A stretch of DNA of 64,000 bases. Origin: Tulasnella sp. 424 (taxonomy: Eukaryota; Basidiomycota; Agaricomycetes; Cantharellales; Tulasnellaceae). The notes under the pieces were generated by a model. That model did no database searches and had not been told where the DNA came from. It was given only the letters and a program-made list of their open reading frames with translations. This document shows positions 11,638 to 25,997 of the stretch, one piece after another. Numbering within the stretch: the stretch's first letter is position 1; each line of letters opens with the position of its first letter. The stretch covers positions 132,907 through 196,906 of the forward strand of contig WSUB01000062.1 in the NCBI GenBank assembly GCA_019633425.1, read 5' to 3'. Both the position numbers and the translations under genes were made by a program.

Positions 11638-13599
11638 CAAATTTAACGCACCTCTATTTTAGGAACGAGGGCCCTCCAAAATTCCATGTGCAGGGCGACG
11701 CGATGTGGCTGTGAAGATCCCCCAGGTACCAGCCAAATTCCCTCACACGTGGAGATCCTTGAAAAGCGATAGTATCATATGCAATAGTCTATTCCTGTTT
11801 CAGACTATGTGTGAGAAGTCGGTATTAATACCTGAGAGTTCGGGATTGGTTGATGCGTAAAACTATGGACGGAGCCACATACATACGCCAGGACTTACTG
11901 TACTGGTTTGCCAGAGTTCGCTTCCGGTCTCGACTTCCTTGCACTGCCACGCACCCCACATGCATTTTGGCTTTTATACTATCACAAAGGTTATCGTTTT
12001 CATTTGCAACGCGATATTACTCTACAATTAAAACACGTTCCTTCTCCGCAGTGGCAATCGATCCGGCGGTCGGCCCTCACCCGGGGCCGCGGAACCTTCG
12101 CACCGCCGATCGCCAGTCTTTCACGTCGAATTCTAATTAGATGCTCACCATTCTCCGTTCTCGAAAGATCAAAATACGTGCCGGGTGCTCCCTACGTGCA
12201 GTGAATGAATGGTGGCCTGGGGATGCGTTCGTGAACTCAGGTTAGGCTAACTCAGCCAATTACTATCTCAAGATCCCCCCCGGGCCACAGAGGAGAGTCT
12301 TTTCGACTCCGCGGTAGGCTTTACCCCTAAATGCTTAGTCCGGGAATGGGATTTTAGCCTTGAAATTCGATGCCCTTGGACGGTATTGCAAGAAAACTTA
12401 TCTTGACAGTCACGCATTACTTTGGACAGCCAAATCCGTGTGGAGAAAGTTTCGGCGATAGAAAAGGTTTCAAAGGTTATAGTGAACGCGCTGTAGGCTG
12501 ACGGAAGGATGTGTTCGGATCTATTGTGGCATTACAGTGCCAAAAACGTTGCAGGACGTTATATTCCCGCTACGTTAGTAGTGGGTTTCTTTGGTGGGCC
12601 AGGGGGGGAGGTACCAGGCATGTGCGCTATCTGACGGCCTTAATTTCCTCAGGATGACGTCGAGGTGCTGTGTTTACGAGTTTCTCCGGAGTGTTACCCA
12701 TCACTGCCTCGGTATGCCGGCCATGTACATGTACAGCTCGCTACCTCCTCAGCCAATTTCAACTCCGGCTTCTAACTTGGGACCCAAGTTCCAGGCCCTG
12801 AATAAGTACACAGCGACCCGCGCGGCTTGTGATGTGACCCCTGGCGCTGTCATGACCATCGTAAACCCCGGCCGATGCATTGTAACCGATGTTGATAGCA
12901 TTGGTGGAGCCTTCAGCATCTTTTTGTACGCTGCTAAACTTGTTTGTCAAAGACAGCAAAGAAATACGAAATCATCACTATATACTAGCCGACGCTCATT
13001 GAAGAGTTTCTATTTACGAGCAAGATATCACATCGGTACTTAATTCAGTTGAGACCAAGGACGGACGAGCGTCTCGGCAGCGCAGCTGGCGAACGCGACG
13101 CCGTCCTGCAAATAGTCTTGGCAAAGATTACATAAGAACCTTGGCGCGCTTAACGATCCGGTGGCAAATGCTTACTGAGAATTGGGCCACCATCTAACGT
13201 AGCGGGCTTTTGCCGTGCTCGCACGGCGTTACGCACAGGTGGTTCGCCGAGTGACAAGAAGAAGTCACGTGATACAAAATGGTGGCGATGGCGCGTTTTA
13301 TGCTTTTAGTTGCTCTTCCTTGTGGATTTTCCCACTCGAACATGAGGCGTCGAAGATTCCACAGTCATGTACGTGCACAAGCTGGGGTTGCCCCATACAG
13401 CCTCCCGTAGATCCGTCTCGCCAGGGAGGTCAGATATGAAAGGTAGTCTCCTGGTCGCGAGTCATTTGAACCTCGGTCTGCGGATAATCCAGCTGTCAAT
13501 TCACAAAACGCGCGAGTTTCTGGGTCTGGTTAGTCAGGAGTGATCTGGGTAATTCTGTACTGAGACGAGCTAAGATGGTATGTACAAACTTCGCACGGG
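11638..13599. other. Gene-poor stretch, nothing recognised
   Basis: Short open frames occur on both strands, the longest being 150 codons at 12591-13043 on the plus strand. None shows a known domain, and codon text is not convincingly coding. May contain old decayed sequence. Confidence 0.4.
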
Positions 13600-14250
13600 T
13601 TGAGCGCGGATCCGCAGAAGGAATGTTCGATCGGAAGGGGAGGTGGGAGTATAAAGCGTTTTCCGACAGCGACTGTCATCGGGTTTGGGAAGGACAAGAA
13701 GTCGGGAAAGTCGGAGAATAGAGCGTTCTATCACGCTTTGACCCGCGGCTAGAAACGCATTTATATATAGGTGTGGAGGTTCTCGGGTCCGATATCAGAA
13801 AGGACGTTGTAATTGTCCTGAAGCTGAGTGTCGCATAGCCACCGCGTAATATTGCTTGTGGGTGCGAGTTAACTGACGAATGCGCTCAGGTCGGTGGGTG
13901 GGGGCTAATGAAGGGCAGAGGCATGAACGCACGGACGTGCATCTCCGATGATTGCCGCCGCTGGCATATTGACCCTCGCGTTTGGAGATACCCGTGCGGC
14001 CAATTCGGCTCCAGTCCGTGGCTTCCACTTGTTCGTTCGTAAAAGGTTTTACACTAAACCAAACCCAGTAGACTCGAGCCGAGACACAAGCTCCTGAGAA
14101 TCGGATACTGCAGGTTCAAAGGCCCATCCCGGGCGGTTCAAACGCACGTACGGCCATTCCCAGATTGGACTGCGCCAGTTTGTCGTCCATTCAACCGCTC
14201 GCCATCACCTCTTGATCCTTCACGACACCTGAAACGCCCACAATAAAGCA
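13600..14250. repeat. Dispersed repeat, copy related to 50.2-50.95 kb
   Basis: Several blocks match 50200-50950 in the same order: a stretch with GTGGAGGTTCT and GATRTCAGAAAG, the core ctccgatgattgccgccgct near 13950, the block around gagaatcggatactgcaggt near 14095 with the following ggttcaaa boxes, and a final Ctcttgatcc-type block near 14210. Parts of the same family flank the 5' ends of GMC copies at 31.4, 39.2, 49.2 and 57.3 kb. No terminal inverted repeats or target-site duplication could be assigned by eye. Confidence 0.6.
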
Positions 14251-14515
14251 AATTACGTCAGACACTGTTTTACTTCAGATGCGTCACCGTTAACCGAGAC
14301 GGTGTTATCATATTGGAATAGGATCGAATGCTAGTTCGGGAGAACTCTCCCCCTAAGGAACCTTACTCACCAATGCAGCCATGGCGGAGAATAGCAACCA
14401 ATTCCTTCTTCACCCTTTGGTCATAAGTCGATTGATGACAGGGATAATATCACACATGCATCCCGAATTCAGTGTTAGGCCAGCGCCTGAGACATTCCAT
14501 ACGAAAATCAGAACG

Positions 14516-14760
14516 CTTGGCTTAATGGGGGAAGTGTAGGTATACCCACTAACCCTAGATAACGCTTCCGTATCATTCCGCCAAGGGGTCTTGTCAGCTT
14601 GCATCGTCGACCTTTGGACCTCCAGAGCTGAGACGGATGCTTATTCAGCAGCAGCCCAAGAAAGAATCGGCCGCAAGGCCAACGACCAGGAGGGGTGTGT
14701 TCTGGAATGGTCGCATCATCTACCAAAGGCATTGGCAACCGTTCCTCGACCGACAACGTT
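14516..14760 (+). repeat. Inverted repeat arm A (partner 17110-17385)
   Basis: The plus strand here resembles the minus strand of 17385-17110, sharing tgtcgacctttggacc-type and gaaagaatc blocks and the cctagataacgct box, in the same relative order. Similarity by eye is roughly 70-75 percent. It may be two copies of an old mobile element or one inverted duplication. Confidence 0.5.
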
Positions 14761-17109
14761 CAGAGTGGAGATAGGTCGCCTTTGGGATATGTGCTTCTAC
14801 ACGTGTTTGCCTTCTCGCTAACGCTATATTGTCCGATTCTCTGGGGCTATCTCTTTTCGTGTGAGTGATTTACGCTTGTTTGGCTCATCAGACTGATCAC
14901 ACCGATAATTCGGCACCATAAATGCGATCCAGAGCGTCTGTGACTCTGAAATCATCCTTGTTGTATCTTCGGCTTCGTTCAACTGCTTCATCACTGTCAT
15001 ATCAGCTCTCACGCTTCCAGTGCACTCTACGGAGCGGCTCAAGACCGCTTCGGATATAAAGGGTATTTGATCCCTTGTACCCCAAGCGTGGGTCCAAGTT
15101 CCTTGCTGTTGGATAAGAACAGACGATAGGAGTGTAGAGATACTCGCCTTTGTAAATTAAGATATAATATCGAGTCGGATAGTGTTTTACAGTCCTCTGG
15201 TTGTGAATCGATGTCTATACTACATTTGCTTTAGCTTGCGCAATTGCCCATTCACGACCAGACGAAAACGAGTTCACCAGGGATAAAAGGGAGAGTTTGG
15301 TCTCGAGCAGACTTGGCATTCTCGAGTTGGTCGACGCTTGCTCTAGGGGAGGTCGGTGATGTCTATGCGGCGGGGCATGTTTGATTTCGGATAACGTACG
15401 TAGTTCTCTCAGCGAAAATCAAGCCAATAACTCTATTTTTAGCAGAAAGTGGTCGCATCGTGTTTTGGTTTAGGAAGGATCCCGAACATACCGTGTTCTT
15501 TTTCTCACACATTGTCACCGTGTTCGGGGCCGGAACACTACCGCTATCGCCTTGTGTTGGTTTGGCCGAGGAACAGCGAGCCGTATGATGAAGCGCGTGC
15601 TCATCGCCACCTTTCGACTTTCGAAGTTGCTCCCTTTAAATCTTGAATGACCCTTGGATCATATCTGAGTGCCAACGCTTCAACTGAGACAGACAGTAAG
15701 CACGCGGTTCTCGGGCTGCTGAGCGGGCCGGGGGCCCAAGTTTGGACCCTTGTTTTAGGATCGGTAGACTGCCTGCAGCCTTACACGCAAGGGTTGAATA
15801 ACCTGCTAGGCAAATCCTCGACGATACGACACAGCAACACGCGCCATGAGAAGAAAAGATGAATAGACAGAGTAACATAACATAATTGCTGAAAAGAGCC
15901 GACGTCGTCCCAAAGTCCTGGGAATCTCGGCTGCAGAAATGACGCCATCAAACCCGGAGAGCGAAGACTGTGGGACTCTCCCTGAAGGCCTTGAGCCACA
16001 TACATCGCCGAATTAACCAGAGGCCTTCATTCCGCCCAGTCTTGCGTGTGAATCTACCACTTGGCCTGAATAATCGGAACATGAACAGCTCAGAGAAATT
16101 CTCAAAGGGTCAAAGCCAGGATACGCACTCAAACGCAATTCCGCATTCGGATTTGGTGTTGTTGCTGCCAGCTTGTTAGATCCTGCACGAGTCTTGGGTT
16201 GAGTCCGCTCTAAACCATCTCCCATCGACGTCGTGACGTCGGGCACCTCGACGTCCTTTGTACTCCGCATAAACCGCTCATATATAGTCAGGAACAGGTG
16301 AGCGAAGCTTCTAATTGGTCTTCTGGAAAGAAGCGATTTCGTTTGTCCTTGAATGGCCCGAATATTGTCGCGGATGCGTGCGAGTATGGCAGAGAGGGCG
16401 TAATCGTTCTGTCCAAAGGTCCGTGTCATATTGCGAAGTGGTGTACCTTCTTTAGCCTTGAATTCCTGTGCCTAATATATGGCCCGATAAATCTTAAGAC
16501 GAATGAGGATGTGCTATTACAAAGAAAAGAAAAAGATTAGGCGCGAATTCATGGGGGAGTGAGGATTACACGGAGCAGGAAAGACATCGAGTCCACCTCC
16601 GTGAACACTGATAGCCAATGACTACTCACCAGAATTTTAAGTGGAATGAAGAGCTTTGGGGAGTTGGCTTGTATTGCGCAAGCTTTTATAGCCATTCGTC
16701 CTCTGGTAACACGACATGGCCTCTTTTTTGTCAAACATCCATGTATGATGCACCCCAAATCGAAAATCAAATTACATGTTGGGATTAAGGCAATGCTGAT
16801 GTGCCCCTATTTCATCTCTGGGTCTTGTCAGCGAGGCATGGGCTACTTGGATGATCCTTGTCGCCTGGCATCGGTACATCGAACTTAAAAATCTCATTTT
16901 ACCTCTCTCATTTCATTTTTCCAGTTTAATAACATATCAGGAGACTTGAGCTACCCTCACCACGCTTTTCCGTGTGACTCAAGGTGGCAGCCCATCGTTC
17001 CGGATTCCCTGGAAGCTTCCTTGGTCAACTAAAGGACGTGCAGCACTGTCGCAATGTCCGTTTCATTAAATTATGGCAAGTCGAGCATAACAGGAAATAA
17101 ATGCAACTC
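14761..17109. other. Spacer between inverted repeat arms, nothing recognised
   Basis: AT-balanced sequence with only short open frames. The longest minus-strand frame (16013-16429, 138 codons) has no recognised domain. No reverse transcriptase, transposase or integrase motif was found. Confidence 0.4.
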
Positions 17110-17385
17110 CCTCGAGGTGCCTCGCAAGAGAGCCGTGTCGGTCCATGCCGTTCCGGACTGGATCAGGTCCCCTTCTGGGTGTTGGTTTACCCGGAGATTC
17201 TTTCCGAGGCTGTGGCTGACCAAGCGCCTGTCTCGACACTGAAGGTCCAAAGGTCGACAGTACAAGCCGGAAAGATCTCTTGCGGCTTGTTGGAATGGAG
17301 ATGTAGGATGGGAGCGTTATCTAGGCCCCAGATAACGCTCGATTCCAGGTTAGTGGGTATGTCCCCCTTCGCCACAGTCGCCGTC
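17110..17385 (-). repeat. Inverted repeat arm B (partner 14516-14760)
   Basis: See arm A. The minus strand reads a weak open frame containing VDLWTFSVETGAWSATASE, comparable with VDLWTSRAETDAYSAAAQE in arm A, so the repeat may derive from a once-coding sequence. Confidence 0.5.
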
Positions 17386-19979
17386 CTTGATGGCCATTGG
17401 CTGTTTTCGAAATGTCCCTTTCACTAATTTCTACGAATTGTACGTTATAATTAGGGGGTGCTGATGCTGCTGTCTCATGGTATTTGAGGAAGAGCTGAAC
17501 GTCGACTTTGTGTGTGGAAACGACAAAGGTTCATGAGTCGAGACGTCGTCCGCCGTCTCCCCATCCCTTCCATCTTTCATATGTACCCCTTCTCGAAACT
17601 CTCATCACCCACGACAAAACTTCAACACGTCGGCACCTCCACGTCTCTCCTCATATACCCACCGGATGTTCATGGGGCCTGAGGGCACCACCGACGCGGC
17701 GACGTGCTCTGGCCAACGTCTGTCACGAATGACAACCGCCCTCGTCGCTGGCAATGTCACCTCAACCACTGGCCTCTGAAACCCCGGCCGCCTCATCCAC
17801 CTCAGCGCCCGGAACAGTATACAATGAGAGTCTAACTAATGGGGGACTAGTTTCAATGCTGGCGAGGCAGGAATCGCGAGGAGCGCTGGTGTCCCCTGAC
17901 GTCAGTCAAGGTCTCAATGGGATTTAATATCGGGAGTGCTAGTAAAAAGCAGTGGATAGCAGATGGTCAGCTACTCCACCCTTCGTCTTCAACCTCTCCA
18001 ACCCATTCAACGTCATCCTTTACTGTCGTCGATGGGTTTGGAAAAATGAGTCCAGCTAGTATGGGCGGGGAAAACGGTACACGAACACTCTCGTGTCGTC
18101 TGCAACGCACCAGCACACCCTTCATCCCTCCGCCGCCATCAGCCACCACTACCACCACCTCCTCCTATTCCATCAACTTCTTCCAACCTTGCCCTAATCT
18201 GAATGAACAACAATCTCGGACCGGTTACCGCACGAAAATCGCTCTCTGCGCGTTGTTCACAATCCAGATGTTGAGGGTCAAATGCGCCGTTCCGAGCAGC
18301 AGCGCCCATATGGCATAGCAGCAAAGTCAGGCAAAAAGGAAATCGGTCTTCCTGCGCGATGGGAGAGATGATATGGTGGGAGATGAAGGTGGTTCTTTGG
18401 ATGTTGGCCGCAGGATTCAAGATTGGCAACAATTAAAGGCGGACTTGTTCGTGCCCGACGGCCACGTTTTACGACCTGTCTTACCAGGATGTACGCAGTT
18501 GCTCTTAGCCCATGTATGATCTTACCTGACATCTCTTCAGTGGGACGACAACTCTTCTTTTCCGAACCAGCGAAGCCTGTCGCCTCTCGGGCCGTTCACA
18601 AACAAGATGACTTACCGCTACGACCGCGGGGCGTGACACCTCGAGATACCAGCGAGCCTCCAGCGGGCGACTCGTCGTTGCGCGCCACCCCGTGATCCAT
18701 CCCAGGGAGGAGAGACTTCGAGAAAAGAGCAAGAGGGAAATCGGAGAGATTACAAAAGAGACGACGGGGAGAGGCATCAGATTTTGCTTCCAACAACCAG
18801 TTCAAATCGTCTCTGCGCCCTTTGGCAAACGATAAAATTCCTTTACCGGACGGTCAATCCAAGCACTCCCATCGTCGAATCAACCGGTTCATAAAGCTAG
18901 CTTTTTCGCTCCTCCACTCTATCTCCTGAGTCCTCGACGACGACCATCACTATCGTCTCAACGCGCTCAAGAAGGGTAAAAAATATGTAATAGTCAAAGC
19001 CGTCATGAGGGAGATGGTTCTCGCACGCCAGAAGTGCATTCATGGTCAATGGATGTATGACGAGGTGGGCGTACACCGTTGAAAGCTCACGCAGTCACTG
19101 TGACCCCACACTAGAGTCAACGCTGGCTCGTGAAAGCTTCCCACCTTCTCATCCCTTATCCCGCCCGTGACCAGTGAAATCCTTCCGACTGGGAGAGTGA
19201 TAAAGAAGACCAAAACTCCGTACACGATGGCAACCGAGCAGCTTGCCGAGCTAGACGCGCTGATCCCTCCACCCTCCGACTCAGTCGCGGAAAATTTCTG
19301 GAAAAGGAAAGAACGCGGAAGAGAGGGATTTGGCATACCGCTTTCGGCCAATTCAAAGCGAAGTGGACAAGATCGACCGTCGAAACCTAGAGCTTTGCAG
19401 AGTCCGTCACGCCTGATTCTCAGCTCACCATGATGCTGTCGCCATGGCGTCGGACGAATCGGGACAAATTGAATCTCGGCTAGAGCAGGAAGCGCCGCTT
19501 CCAGCACGTCGACTCGTGGCGTTCTGTAAACCACAACGACCACGCATTCCATTCCTGTAGGAAGCCGCCCGGCGAGTCCATCTCTGCCATAGAGTTCAGA
19601 ATCAGTCACGCAGCCGGTTATTGGGCTTGCATCGTTCGAAACGAATGTCGAAAGTGATACGTTAGGTCCTTTTGTACTGAGCCGGCTATCAACGACGAAG
19701 AATTGTTTGTTTTTAAAGATTGACCTCGCGGCTCGGTGGGGTGAACGTAGCATTCCGGATGTTCGGCTCTAGGCCCGGCCCCAGCAATCGATACAAACTG
19801 GCTCAGCTGCGTATTCATCTCACTGCTGCCTCCCCAGCGAAGGGCATCATAGATATCCGAAGCACTCGATTTGTGTCAGCGAAACAGGGCGATGGTACTC
19901 GACGAGCCCAATGGAGCAGGAGAGAAGTGGCTGGTTTTTTCCTGCTGCCACGACCGCTAGTGTATCGTCCCGATCTAAC
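17386..19979. other. Gene-poor stretch, no assigned gene
   Basis: A 235-codon minus-strand frame (19046-19753) is the longest but shows no domain and overlaps plus-strand frames upstream of the SET1-like relic. Ser/Pro-rich plus-strand frames near 17.9-18.3 kb could be remnants of a disordered protein region. Nothing firm. Confidence 0.4.
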
Positions 19980-20660
19980 CACATCAACACGAGGCCCCTT
20001 GTCCGAGGAATGGAGCAAAGCCATGGGTGACACTCGGTCGATCCAATTGCAGTTCAACGAGCTTCGGGCGTGGAAGAAGCACCTTATCTTTGCGAGGAGT
20101 TCGACTCACTACTGAGGATTATAGGCAATGGAGGCTACTCCCCAAGGAGAGATGATCATCGAGTATCTTGGAGAAGTCATCCCGAGCTCATGCTGCCAAC
20201 AAACGAGAGAAGTGGTGCGAAAGGATTGGAACCGGTAGCGGCTACCTACTCAGGGTAGATGGTGACTCAGTGGTGGATGCTACTAAGCTGGGAAATCTTG
20301 GGTAAGTCAACCGCCTGACAATTTCTGCCTTCCATAGAAAGATTTAGAGTTTGACTCTCTCCCCAGACGACCTATCAACCACTCTTGGAATCTAGACTGT
20401 ACAGCCCACATATCGTTGTTAATTCTCAAAAGAAAATCGTCATCTGACATCTACGCTCGAAACTAGCACCGGGCCGGGGGGAAATTACATACGGTACGGC
20501 CGTTTTCCCCACTGAAATCAAACGGAAATTATATCCATTTCCCGTTTGAACAAGAAAGGGTGAGACTTGCCGCGCCCCGAACAGTCGGTCGTCTCTGTGG
20601 GTCGCCTCACTGCAGGGGTTTACCCAACTTGGGGCCAAATTCAGCATTTGTTTACCCGCC
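19980..20660 (+). pseudogene. SET1-type histone H3K4 methyltransferase, decayed C-terminal fragment
   Basis: Plus-strand translation follows the n-SET, SET and post-SET order of SET1/COMPASS catalytic subunits. IQLQFNELRAWKKHLIFARS (about 20040-20100) matches the family's FNQLR-RKKQL-FARS segment, then GLxAME, GEMIIEYLGEVI (20142-20178), GSGYLLRVDGDSVVDATK and NLG, a 65-nt intron (20302-20366), then RPINHSWNLDCTAH, VNSQKKIVI, GEITYG and an LCGSPHCRG post-SET-like piece near 20600. It is broken: TGA at 20113 and TAG at 20122 fall in the conserved HxWGLYAME motif, a frame change follows near 20205, another after CTAH, and the NHSC cysteine is Trp. The N-terminal RRM half is not recognisable. 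Family assignment is strong; it cannot encode an enzyme. Confidence 0.8.
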
Positions 20661-22242
20661 ATGACTCGAGTATCTTAGTTTCTCGAATCGTCTTGATAAT
20701 ATAATCATCTGCACTATATTCCCCATCGCTTCACAAATCCTAACGGTCTCCACCGCCTCTGACTCTAACCTGAAAAGATCTGGACCCCCCAAATAGCCTG
20801 GCGATTCTGTTGCTAGGTTGGTAGTTGTACTGTACACTCAGTTGTTAAGACAACTCGCGCATGCTGAAGACGCGACATTCAACCAGATTTGCAAACCATT
20901 CTCACGCTGCTTTGTGGCTTGTGGCAGACTTACATGTGGCGTTTTGAATCGCCGGAATTGATCACTGCATTTTCCTTACCGGTGGACCACGGGTTATTTG
21001 TTCTACCCGCCGCTGGCACCAGGCGGTTTTAAATTTTGGTCTGCCTTAACGATCTATCCGCTTCTAGACAGAAGCTTTCCGCTGAAACCCCCTCGATCGA
21101 CTCCAGTGCATGAGGTAGGCCTAGGGCCTGTTAGATCTCATGCAAGCCGTAGTGCTTCGGGTAAGATAAAAACTCTCAGAATACTATTATGCGCTTTCAT
21201 GTGGTTAGTGCGCGGCGAAACTCTGTATGAAATCCCCCCGGTCAGGAACTCAGCCCATGCCCAGAAATGGGAGACTATGGCATTGAGGCAGTGGCGAACC
21301 TCATTTTACCGATAGGGATTTTGCGTAATTACACTTTTTCTCCTCGCCCTTAACCTGTGCAGTAGCCATGCTGTACCTGTCATGCGGAGCCGCTTTGCTG
21401 GATCCTTCGGGGGTATCTTAAGCAGGTGAATTGGCTCCGACGAAGAATCAAGGATACCCTCTGAACATCTGTTTCCTCGCCGCTGTTCGGTCCAAAACAA
21501 CACTTTCAACCCTTCATATTCTCTGCCGTCAGTGGGTCGGGTGACTCTAATTTCTTTCCCCGCCCAATATAATGGTCCCTCATTGGTATCTATAAACACA
21601 GCATTCACTACACGTTCTCCTCACCAAATCAAGATCCTGTAACACGAGTGCTCTAAGGCCCGGCCGGAACAGATTCACACCGCACTGGCACCAATTCTAC
21701 ATGAAATAACCTAACTAGAGATCTTCGGCTGCGTCTCCGCGACATTTTTTGACTCATGAATGGAGCGTTCGATCTCACTAGCAGGGGGGAGAGGAATAAC
21801 TGACAGGCGTTGTGACGATTTCCTGGCGAATATTATACTCGAGATTGACCTGAGTTTAGTGAATATCTACTCGGGCGGCCAAGAAATGAGTATTACTTGC
21901 GGATCCTCAGAATGCGGCTCAGTGAGCCGGGGAAAGGAAGGGGAAGATGCTCGAGCGAACAAAGCGTTCGGAGCCAGGGCAAACCTGCTCGTGCATCTCC
22001 GATTATTGCAGGCGCTGACCATACGTATATAATATTGGCGGAAAAGCACTTCCAGCAAATCTGCAAAGAATGAAGAAACAAGACACACCAACGACTCAGA
22101 CCGCCGATGAGAAGAACGTGCAGAACACGCATCCGAATGTACGACGAACGTTATCACATCCTAGTTGATGGAACATTCCAACATCCAATGTTTTTTTAGA
22201 AGTCCACCCAAACCCCTCACCTATCCCACCCTTACTCCTAGC
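20661..22242. other. Intergenic, remnant of dispersed repeat near 22.0 kb
   Basis: No gene recognised. Around 21985-22030 there is a diverged copy of the ctccgattattgcaggcgct repeat core also seen beside GMC genes. Confidence 0.4.
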
Positions 22243-25289
<3,047 letters not shown>

Positions 25290-25740
25290 GCGAGCCGGTC
25301 GGTCCAGGCATTCTGCGATTCCGCCAACCCATCGTAATCCTCTGGGGGAGTCAGATGAAGCACCATACGAATTCCCGACGTGAGTGTGTTGGCTGAGTTC
25401 CGAGGCCCTTTCCGATTGTGACACCACTTCTTGTGGGGGAGGAGGGGCAGGTTCGAGTACCTCGTCGTGTTCCGTTCATTGTCGTAGGGAAGGCTGGTGG
25501 TCTTGGATTCAATTGATCCAGGTCGACCACACTAATATTTGTAAAGTTCTTGGGATATTAGTAGTGATACTAAAGATCGGTCTCTGAGAGCGCTCACCTA
25601 GTCTGGACTTCACTACCCAACACTCTGAACGAGCCGCCTTCCTGTTAACCAGATTCGCCAAGATCACCCGCGCTACTCCCTCCGCAAGAAAGGCAGAGAC
25701 TCCTGGCTCTTTTCGAAGCGAGAATTTCATTCAGAATCAA
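25290..25740 (-). pseudogene. GMC N-terminal relic
   Basis: Minus-strand text resembles two GMC blocks in the right order: GVARVILANLVNRK (25690-25640, like [14 protein letters not shown]) and MVLHLTPPEDYDGLAE (near 25360-25320, like MMFHLGAPEDYDEWAE). The frame is broken by stops between them and no downstream GMC exons follow before GMC1 begins. I read it as the 5' remnant of the GMC member belonging to the position beside K4. Confidence 0.55.
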
Positions 25741-25997
25741 GGTAGCCAACAGAACGTCCCACGTACAGGCGTACAATGTTATGCAGAACTCGAATAACCG
25801 GAAGAGTTATACGAAATGGAAAATACCAAGGGATGAAGCGAACACACAAAGTTTAATCGACAGTGACGCAGTGCGAAGAATCAAAACCCGACGTCAATAA
25901 ACAAGGCTGAAGAGCGACACAAGAGGAGAAGGAGAGTTCGAGACTCACCTTTCTGAATTGAGACCCTAGCTTCTAATGAAGATGATCGCTGTCCTAT

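Noticed and set aside
12591..13043. 150-codon plus-strand open frame
   Set aside because: No recognisable domain or supporting splice structure; equally long frames occur by chance in this GC range.
14095..14130. ggttcaaa boxes resembling a tRNA T-arm or Pol III B box
   Set aside because: No cloverleaf or A box could be drawn around them; recorded only as part of the repeat family.
19046..19753. 235-codon minus-strand open frame
   Set aside because: No domain, composition unlike the real genes nearby, and it faces recognisable plus-strand relic sequence; not called as a gene.
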